Shown here: positions 1-6,867 of the stretch, one piece after another
How positions within the stretch are numbered: position 1 is the stretch's first letter
How the letters are laid out: each line of letters starts with the position of its first letter
Source: Draconibacterium orientale
GTDB taxonomy: Bacteria; Bacteroidota; Bacteroidia; Bacteroidales; JAADGE01
Assembly: GCA_022729995.1 (NCBI GenBank)
Contig: DZBS01000026.1
Coordinates: 1-33,018 of the forward strand
DNA length: 33,018 bases
Direction of reading: 5' to 3'
Program-made: the position numbers and the translations under genes
The notes under the pieces: model-generated
What the model saw: only the letters and a program-made list of their open reading frames with translations
Told to the model about the DNA's origin: nothing
Database searches by the model: none

Positions 1-140
1 TGTTGAATATTGAAAGAAGGAATTCCGAGTGCAAAATCAATAACATTAATTTCTTCAATATTTTTATGAATATGTCCTTTTAATCTTCCCAAAAGAAAAT
101 CGCCGGGTTTTCGGTCGGAAATTACAGTTATAATATTCAT
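1..140 (-). CDS. SAM hydroxide adenosyltransferase / SAM-dependent chlorinase-fluorinase-like (DUF62) protein, N-terminal fragment, runs off window
   Basis: Reverse strand from ATG at 140 reads MNIITVISDRKPGDFLLGRLKGHIHKNIEEINVIDFALGIPSFNIQ..., resembling the family N-terminus (short ITxxSD start, GxLKG, I-x-I-D-x-x-x-x-I-P-x-F-x-I). Divergent from phoH. Confidence 0.6.
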   Translation of the reverse strand, partial: MNIITVISDRKPGDFLLGRLKGHIHKNIEEINVIDFALGIPSFNIQ

Positions 141-230
141 ATTAATATTAAAAAAAAAACTTTTATTATGTATTGATTTTATTTCAAATGTATTTTCTTT
201 GTGTTGCAAAATTAGTTATTTTTATTCCAA

Positions 231-1172
231 ATGAACGAAAAAAATATTTTTTTAGATTCAAGCAGTCTCATTGAGTTTTACGGTCAAAATAATATCAACA
301 CCGAAAAAATAAAACAGTTTTTTCCTAAAATGAAAATTGTTTTTAGAGGAGATATGGTTATTGCTTCGGGCGAACCCGACGAGGTTTCGATATTTGAAAT
401 ATTTATTGAGAGATTGCAAAATCACTTAGATAAATACAATAAAATTGACCCTCAAAATATTGAACAAATATACAGAGAAGAAAAAAATGAATTTCTAAAC
501 GACGATAATATATTAATTTTCGGACGTTCCGGACAACCCGTAAAACCGCGAACCGAAGGTCAGAAAAGATTAATTGAAGCTTACGAAAAAGACGATTTAA
601 TTTTTGCAATCGGACCCGCAGGAACCGGAAAAACTTATTTGGCAATTACATTGGCAATTAGAGCTTTAAAGCGAAAAGAAATTAAAAAAATAATTTTGAG
701 TCGTCCGGCTGTTGAAGCAGGCGAAAGTCTCGGATTTCTTCCGGGCGATATGAAAGAAAAGCTCGACCCGTATTTGCAAGCTTTATATGATGCTTTGCAC
801 GATATGATTCCCGGAAAAAAACTTAATGAATACATCGAGCAAGGAATTGTTCAAATTGCTCCGCTTGCATACATGCGCGGACGAACTCTCAGCGATTCGT
901 TTGTTATTCTTGACGAAGCTCAAAACACAACAATAAATCAACTTAAAATGTTTTTAACAAGAATGGGCGAAAACTCTAAATTTATTGTAACCGGCGATAT
1001 CACTCAAATAGATTTGCCCGACATTCGAAAATCAGGTTTGCTGAAAGTGAAAGAAATTTTGAGAAATATTAAAGGAATTTCATTTGTGTTTTTCGATAAA
1101 AGAGATATTATTCGTCATAAACTTGTGTCGCCAATTATTGATGCTTTTGAAAATGATTTGGCAAACAGATAA
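231..1172 (+). CDS. phoH: PhoH family protein (P-loop ATPase)
   Basis: 313 aa; Walker A GPAGTGKTYLA, SRPAVEAGESLGFLPGDMKEKLDPYLQALYDAL, VILDEAQNTT, FIVTGDITQIDLP. Confidence 0.96.
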   Translation: MNEKNIFLDSSSLIEFYGQNNINTEKIKQFFPKMKIVFRGDMVIASGEPDEVSIFEIFIERLQNHLDKYNKIDPQNIEQIYREEKNEFLNDDNILIFGRSGQPVKPRTEGQKRLIEAYEKDDLIFAIGPAGTGKTYLAITLAIRALKRKEIKKIILSRPAVEAGESLGFLPGDMKEKLDPYLQALYDALHDMIPGKKLNEYIEQGIVQIAPLAYMRGRTLSDSFVILDEAQNTTINQLKMFLTRMGENSKFIVTGDITQIDLPDIRKSGLLKVKEILRNIKGISFVFFDKRDIIRHKLVSPIIDAFENDLANR

Positions 1173-1175
1173 ATG

Positions 1176-1279
1176 AATTATATAATGATACAAATATACA
1201 ATTATACAATGATATAATGATATAATGATATAATGGTACAATGGGATAATGGTACAATGGTATAATGATTTAATGATGT
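1176..1279. repeat. 13 in-phase 8-bp tandem units (consensus about AATGRTAY)
   Basis: Direct read: aattatat aatgatac aaatatac aattatac aatgatat x3 aatggtac aatgggat aatggtac aatggtat aatgattt aatgatgt; starts 3 nt after the phoH stop codon. Confidence 0.9.
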
Positions 1280-1296
1280 AATTTTATTTTTTAATA

Positions 1297-1375
1297 ATTG
1301 AATAATAGTATAATTTTACCATTGTATATTTGAATAATTGTATCATTGTCCATTGTATATTTGTATAATTGTATA
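1297..1375. repeat. 8-bp array in the opposite orientation (ATTGTATA-type units)
   Basis: attgaata atagtata attttacc attgtata tttgaata attgtatc attgtcc attgtata tttgtata attgtata; the unit is the reverse complement of TATACAAT in the 1176-1279 array. Confidence 0.8.
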
Positions 1376-1422
1376 TTTTCTAAATACTAAATACTAATTA
1401 CTATTTTCTAAAAACTAAATAC
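1376..1422. repeat. 7-bp tandem array (AATACTA-type)
   Basis: ttttcta aatacta aatacta attacta ttttcta aaaacta aatac, directly upstream of purC. Confidence 0.8.
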
Positions 1423-1429
1423 CGGAAAT

Positions 1430-2365
1430 ATGAAATCAATAACCGAAACAAATTTTAATTTTCCTTGTCAACAATCTGTTTATAAAGGTAAAGTCAGAGA
1501 CGTATACAATATCAATAACGAAAAACTTGTAATGATTGTTTCCGATAGAATTTCGGCTTTTGATGTTGTTCTTCCAAAAGGAATTCCGTATAAAGGACAA
1601 GTTTTAAATCAAATTGCCTCAAAGTTTTTAGATGCAACATCGGATATTGTTCCAAATTGGAAAATTTCATCGCCCGATCCAATGGTAACAATCGGAATAA
1701 AATGCGAAACTTTTGCTGTTGAGATGATTATAAGAGGATATTTAACCGGAAGTTCGTGGAGAACATACAAAAACGGAGCAAGAGAAATTTGCGGAGTTAA
1801 AATTCCGGAAGGAATGAAAGAACATCAACGTTTTGAAAAACCGATAATTACACCTACAACAAAAGCCGATGAAGGACACGATGAAGATATTTCGAAAGAA
1901 GAAATAATAAATTCGGGACTTGTTTCCGAAGAAGATTATTTGTTAATGGAAAAATATACATATCAACTTTTTGAACGCGGAACAAAAATGGCGGCCGAAA
2001 AAGGTTTAATTTTAGTTGACACAAAATATGAATTCGGGAAAAAAGACGGAAAAATTTATTTAATAGATGAAATTCATACACCCGATTCTTCAAGATATTT
2101 TTATTCAGAAGGATACGAAGAAAAATTCAAAAAAGGCGAACAGCAAAAGCAACTTTCAAAAGAATTTGTGAGAGAATGGCTTATGGAAAACGGTTTTCAG
2201 GGAAATGCCGGACAAAAAGTTCCGGAAATGACAGAACAAAAAGTTACAGAAATATCGGAAAGATATATAGAACTTTATGAAAAAATAATTGGTGAAAAAT
2301 TTATCAGAGTAGAAAGCGAAAATTTGTTGGCTCGAATAGAAAGCAATATTTTAAAAGCATTATAG
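1430..2365 (+). CDS. purC: phosphoribosylaminoimidazole-succinocarboxamide synthase (SAICAR synthase)
   Basis: 311 aa; [71 protein letters not shown]. Confidence 0.96.
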   Translation: MKSITETNFNFPCQQSVYKGKVRDVYNINNEKLVMIVSDRISAFDVVLPKGIPYKGQVLNQIASKFLDATSDIVPNWKISSPDPMVTIGIKCETFAVEMIIRGYLTGSSWRTYKNGAREICGVKIPEGMKEHQRFEKPIITPTTKADEGHDEDISKEEIINSGLVSEEDYLLMEKYTYQLFERGTKMAAEKGLILVDTKYEFGKKDGKIYLIDEIHTPDSSRYFYSEGYEEKFKKGEQQKQLSKEFVREWLMENGFQGNAGQKVPEMTEQKVTEISERYIELYEKIIGEKFIRVESENLLARIESNILKAL

Positions 2366-2383
2366 TTTTTTTTATATTGAAAT

Positions 2384-3172
2384 TTATTTCATCTCACTAA
2401 AATAAATTTTTTCAAAATTACGAGCACATTTTGAAAATTTTATAAAATTTTTAAGTATTCCGAATTTCTTTGGAACTTTTCCGGAGAACAATTCGGATTC
2501 TTTTTCAAATAAAAGTTTAGGATTTTCTAAGTTTTCGGCAGTTCCGTGAGCAATGTATAATTTATTAAAGTTAAAATGTGAAATCTTATTAAAAGTTAAT
2601 TTCATAATTTCGGGAAAAACAACCGGAAAAGGCATCATAAATTTTTCGTTAATTTCCAAAATTAAATCAGCTGCATATAAAATTTTATGTTCTTCGTTAA
2701 ACAAACAAATGTCGTGAGAAGTGTGGCCGGGAGAATGAATAATTTTCCAATCCGAGAAAAAAGGCAAAGTTTCGCCGTCGGATAATTTATAGTTTGCTTC
2801 AAGTTTTCTTTTATAATAAATGCTTTTATATTTTTTTTTCGATTTAAGAATAACATAAGCCGCAAGAGCAATATCCGTTAAATGTTGAATTTTTCCGGTA
2901 ATTCCCGAATACCATAAATCTATAGTTTTGAATGCGGCAACCGGAATATTAAATTTTTTACGCAGAAATTGAGCAGCTCCGGCATGATCGGGGTGAATAT
3001 GAGTAACAACTGAAAGTTTTAAATCCGAAATTTTTCTTTTCAAATCATTTGTAATGAAAGTATAAATAATTTTGTAGTCAGACTTGCAAGCTCCGTCCAA
3101 AAGCAATAATTTTTCGTCGTATTCGGCAATAAAAATATTTTGAATTTGTCCTTTTAATCTATGAATTTTCAT
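2384..3172 (-). CDS. MBL-fold metallo-hydrolase
   Basis: 262 aa; TH-I-H-PDHAGAA (HxHxDH) motif, SPGHTSHDICLF, AADLI, AHG. Confidence 0.85.
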   Translation of the reverse strand: MKIHRLKGQIQNIFIAEYDEKLLLLDGACKSDYKIIYTFITNDLKRKISDLKLSVVTHIHPDHAGAAQFLRKKFNIPVAAFKTIDLWYSGITGKIQHLTDIALAAYVILKSKKKYKSIYYKRKLEANYKLSDGETLPFFSDWKIIHSPGHTSHDICLFNEEHKILYAADLILEINEKFMMPFPVVFPEIMKLTFNKISHFNFNKLYIAHGTAENLENPKLLFEKESELFSGKVPKKFGILKNFIKFSKCARNFEKIYFSEMK

Positions 3173-3346
3173 TTTTAGTCAAAAAAAAATCGAAATAATC
3201 GTGAAATTTAATAATAAAATAGTACTTATTAATGTTTTTAATAAAATTATTAATTTCCGTTATAATATTATCTTTATTTTTGTATATTTAACACATAAAA
3301 TTATTCCGGAATTTAATGATTTAAATTCCATAAAATACTGAATAAA

Positions 3347-4180
3347 ATGAAGACTAAAACAAATTTAATTTTAAGAACTTATTTTTTGTTATCATTTGTT
3401 TTATTGATACTTGCAAGCATTTCAAGTTGTAAAGGCACCGATAAAAACGATGATAATATAAATAGCGACAGTTCAAGCGAAGTAAATATTCAAAAAGAAA
3501 TTTTGTATTCAATGCCTGCTCCTTCCGACATTGCGTTGGTTCTAATTGACTCTCCGAATATAAAATTCCACGATGATATATTAAATCCGGTAGAAAATTC
3601 CGATAAATATATTACCAACAAAAGTATAGCTTTAAATCTTGGTATTTATACAGCAGATTTGAGCTATGCCAGTTTTTTTGAGCAAGACCAAATTAGTTTA
3701 AATTATCTTCGAGTATCTAAAAAACTTGCCGAAGATTTGGGTATTTCAAATTCGGTAGAAGAGCGTCATTTGCAAATGTTAAGCAAAACAAAATTGAATA
3801 AAAAAGCAATGATGACCCTTATAAATGAAACATTTATGAATACAGATGCGTATTTATTAGAAAACGGAAGAAAAGACGTAATGTCTATGATACTTGTTGG
3901 AGGTTGGGTTGAAGCTCAATATATTGCAACAACATTAACAAACGGTTCTCCAACAACAAACTCGGAACTAACACAAAAAATTATTGAGCAACAAAGTGCA
4001 GTGCAATTAATGAATTTGATGTTTGAAAATGTTAACGAAACCGGCGATTTAAAAGAAATTAAAGAAGATGTATCTAAAATTAGAGAAGCATATATAAAAT
4101 TTAATAAAGGAGTTACAGACGAAAATTTTAAACAATTCTGTGATTTAATAAAAAAATTAAGAACAAAATACGTATCATAA
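3347..4180 (+). CDS. putative lipoprotein of unknown function
   Basis: 277 aa ORF; signal peptide with lipobox-like LASISSC; mostly helical soluble domain. Confidence 0.7.
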   Translation: MKTKTNLILRTYFLLSFVLLILASISSCKGTDKNDDNINSDSSSEVNIQKEILYSMPAPSDIALVLIDSPNIKFHDDILNPVENSDKYITNKSIALNLGIYTADLSYASFFEQDQISLNYLRVSKKLAEDLGISNSVEERHLQMLSKTKLNKKAMMTLINETFMNTDAYLLENGRKDVMSMILVGGWVEAQYIATTLTNGSPTTNSELTQKIIEQQSAVQLMNLMFENVNETGDLKEIKEDVSKIREAYIKFNKGVTDENFKQFCDLIKKLRTKYVS

Positions 4181-4279
4181 ATTATAAAAAACACTGAACT
4201 ATATTTAGAAAAAGTATTATTCAGTTAAAAAACCCAGAGAAACAGAAATTCGTTTTAAAGAACCAATAAAAAAAAACAG

Positions 4280-4723
4280 ATGAAACATATAAGGATACTA
4301 ATATTTTTTACGATTTCTATATTATTTTATAATAGTAGTTCGAATGCTCAATGTTTAGATTTTGCTAAATCCAAAGGCTTTGCTAAGTTAGATACAGCAA
4401 AATATGTTCCAGAAGGAAGATTAAATTCTATTCCGCTAAGCGAGGGCGATAATATGGACGTTTATAAATCTTTTTTTAGAGGAAGAAAATATAAAATTGT
4501 AGTTGTCGGCGCCGAAAATATGCCAAAAATATATTTCAAAGTTACTAATTTTCAAAGGCAGGTTCTGTATGACAATAAAGAACACAGCAATGCCGAGTTT
4601 TGGGAATTTGTATCCGACCAAAATCAAAACTTAATAATTTCTATTGAAGTTCCCGCAGCAGCTTCCGGACAACCAAAAACAGGTTGTGTTGCTGTTATTG
4701 TGGGCTTTCAAGCTGATTTTTAG
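4280..4723 (+). CDS. exported protein of unknown function
   Basis: 147 aa; N-terminal signal peptide ending ...SSNAQC; complete ORF followed by a terminator-type hairpin. Confidence 0.7.
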   Translation: MKHIRILIFFTISILFYNSSSNAQCLDFAKSKGFAKLDTAKYVPEGRLNSIPLSEGDNMDVYKSFFRGRKYKIVVVGAENMPKIYFKVTNFQRQVLYDNKEHSNAEFWEFVSDQNQNLIISIEVPAAASGQPKTGCVAVIVGFQADF

Positions 4724-4730
4724 TTACAGA

Positions 4731-4788
4731 AAAACCGTATTGCAATTGTAATTTGAAGAAATATTTTCAAAAATGCAATACGGTTTTT
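4731..4788. terminator. bidirectional terminator hairpin between convergent genes
   Basis: AAAACCGTATTGCA ... TGCAATACGGTTTTTTT; A-tract on one side and T-tract on the other. Confidence 0.75.
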
Positions 4789-6822
4789 TTATTTTACAAT
4801 AAATTCAACTCTTCTGTTGAACATTCTTCCCGACTCCGATTCGTTTGATAAAAATGGTTTTGATTCTCCGTAAGAAAGAATTTTAATTCTCTTTTCGTTG
4901 ATTCCTTTTTGAATAAGGTATTCGGCAACTTTTGAAGCTCTGTCATAAGCTAATTTATTATTGTGATAATCACTTCCTGTATTATCAGTATGTCCGAGAA
5001 TTTGGATTTTCATTGTCGGATTAATTTTTAAAAATCTGAATAAAGAATTAAGTGCAATCTGTGCTGTGTCTGATAAATCTGATGAATCAATATCAAAATA
5101 AACATTTGAAATTTCTCGCGGAATATTTTTTATTATTTTTTTTACTTCAATATCATTTTGTGAAGGAGGAATATATTTTTCTTCATCAGGGTCGATATAT
5201 TCGGTGTGGTAAAAATATCCTTCTTTTTCTGCCGATAAAATAAATTTTTCATTTTTTTCTACCTTAATGCTCACAGCGTAATTTCCTGTTCCTTCTTCAA
5301 CTTTTCCGTGCGTTTCCTTTTTTGTGGCAATGCTTGTTAAAATCAAATCTGCATTTGAAGTTGAATCGCCGTCGTCGCCAAAAATTTTTCCTTTAAAAAG
5401 AATAACTTGTTGCGGTTTTGCTTCATCGGGCAAACTTGTTGTAAAAATATCCCAATTTCCGTCTTTTGACATTTTGTTTGAAGAGAAAAATATTTTTGTT
5501 CCGTCGGCAGAAATACAAAAAGCAAGTTCGTCGTCTTTTGTATTTATAGGATAACCCAAGTTTTTTGGTTCGCTCCAACCCAAAATGCTGTCGTATTTAG
5601 AAAAATACACATCAAATCCGCCCATTCCGGGACGCGAATTTGAAGCAAAATAAAGAGTTTTTCCGTCGGGGTGAATAAACGGAGTTTTGTCGTCGCCTTC
5701 GGTATTTATTACAGCACCCAGATTTTCTGCTTTTGTCCAATTTCCGTTTTCGTCTTTAACCGATCTGTATAAATCAATTTCGCCAAAACCGGCTTCTCTG
5801 GCGCTGGCAAAATATAAAGTATTTCCGTCGGCAGTAACGGAAGGTTGCGATTCAAAAGATGATTTGTTGTTAATATTTTTATCAAGAGGTGTTAATTTGT
5901 CCCATTGTCCTTTTAATCTGTAAGTTGCATAAATATCACAATTTTTATAAGAATTATATGCACCTTTTTCTATAGAGCAAATTGTCATATACATTGTATT
6001 ATTATCGGCAGTTACAGTTGAAGCGCCTTGATTTCTTCCGTCGTTGAACGGATATTTTAATTCTGTTCCGGAAGTGAAAATATCTAAAGGTTCATTTTTG
6101 GCATTTAATCTTTTGGCCGACATGAAAACTTCTGAATAATTATCAGCATCTTGAACAAATTTGCGTGTAAAAAAAATGTAATCTCCGTCGGGTGAAAGTA
6201 AAGGCAGGTATTCATCTTTTTCGGTATTAATATTTTTTACCGGAATTGGTTTAAATTTTACCGGATTATCTACAAGCTTCATATATTCAATAATTTCTTG
6301 TAACAATAATTCCGTTTCTTTAACTTTTATAAAATCTTTTGATTTGCCGATATATAACTCCAAATAATATTTGCTTTCAACATATTCTTTTGTGTAATAA
6401 TATGATATTCCTAAATATCTGTAGCTTTCAAATTGCGAAAACTCTTCGCAAAGTTTTAATGATTTTCTAAAAGCTTTTCTGCATAGCTTGTCTGTTTCGG
6501 TAACTTGATAATTTAATTTTTCTTGCAGATATTTTTTTTCTGCTTTTTCAAAATAAATTACTCCTAATAAAAAATATGCGTCCGTATATTTTTGGTCGAA
6601 TTGAATGGCTTGAAAAAGAAGGTCTTCTGCGACGTTTCTACTTATTTTGCTTTTTTTAAGTGCTTCCTTATATAATTTTAGTGCTTTTGAATCGTTTGTT
6701 CCGGAGCAATTTTGTTCTTGCCCGTTTAAATTGTAGGGCAAGAACAAAATTGAAAAAACAAGAGATATTATAATGAAAAATGTTTTCATCTGTAAATGAA
6801 TTTGTAAAAAGTATTTTTTCAA
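4789..6822 (-). CDS. TPR / PD40 beta-propeller / CarboxypepD_reg-like / OmpA_C envelope protein (PorE-like architecture)
   Basis: N-terminal TPR-like helices; repeated PD40-type strands (YLPLLSPDGDYIFFTRK, QPSVTADGNTLYFAS, KTPFIHPDGKTLYFASNSRPGMGGFDVYFS); OmpA_C motif ILGHTDNTGSDYHNNKLAYDRASKVAEYLIQKGI, NRRVEFIV. The true start may be the internal Met at 6789 (MKTFFIIISLVFSILFLPYNLNGQ, a signal peptide). Confidence 0.88.
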   Translation of the reverse strand: MKKYFLQIHLQMKTFFIIISLVFSILFLPYNLNGQEQNCSGTNDSKALKLYKEALKKSKISRNVAEDLLFQAIQFDQKYTDAYFLLGVIYFEKAEKKYLQEKLNYQVTETDKLCRKAFRKSLKLCEEFSQFESYRYLGISYYYTKEYVESKYYLELYIGKSKDFIKVKETELLLQEIIEYMKLVDNPVKFKPIPVKNINTEKDEYLPLLSPDGDYIFFTRKFVQDADNYSEVFMSAKRLNAKNEPLDIFTSGTELKYPFNDGRNQGASTVTADNNTMYMTICSIEKGAYNSYKNCDIYATYRLKGQWDKLTPLDKNINNKSSFESQPSVTADGNTLYFASAREAGFGEIDLYRSVKDENGNWTKAENLGAVINTEGDDKTPFIHPDGKTLYFASNSRPGMGGFDVYFSKYDSILGWSEPKNLGYPINTKDDELAFCISADGTKIFFSSNKMSKDGNWDIFTTSLPDEAKPQQVILFKGKIFGDDGDSTSNADLILTSIATKKETHGKVEEGTGNYAVSIKVEKNEKFILSAEKEGYFYHTEYIDPDEEKYIPPSQNDIEVKKIIKNIPREISNVYFDIDSSDLSDTAQIALNSLFRFLKINPTMKIQILGHTDNTGSDYHNNKLAYDRASKVAEYLIQKGINEKRIKILSYGESKPFLSNESESGRMFNRRVEFIVK

Positions 6823-6867
6823 GCTTTTATTTTAAACCGTAAAACGGTTCATTTATGTTTTATCTGT

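Noticed and set aside
403-645. 80-aa minus-strand ORF inside phoH
   Set aside because: Phe/Arg-rich shadow ORF opposite conserved phoH coding sequence.
1176-1422. Possible CRISPR array
   Set aside because: Units are 7-8 bp, contiguous and without spacers; no cas genes in the window.
3269-3282. Promoter-like TATCTTTA/TATTTTTG upstream of the 3347 lipoprotein gene
   Set aside because: Matches the -7 element but I found no TTTG/TTG at suitable upstream spacing; too AT-rich to call.
6833-6850. Small AACCGT/ACGGTT hairpin between the AsmA and PorE-like genes
   Set aside because: Only about 6 bp of stem; may be a weak terminator but not distinguishable from chance.
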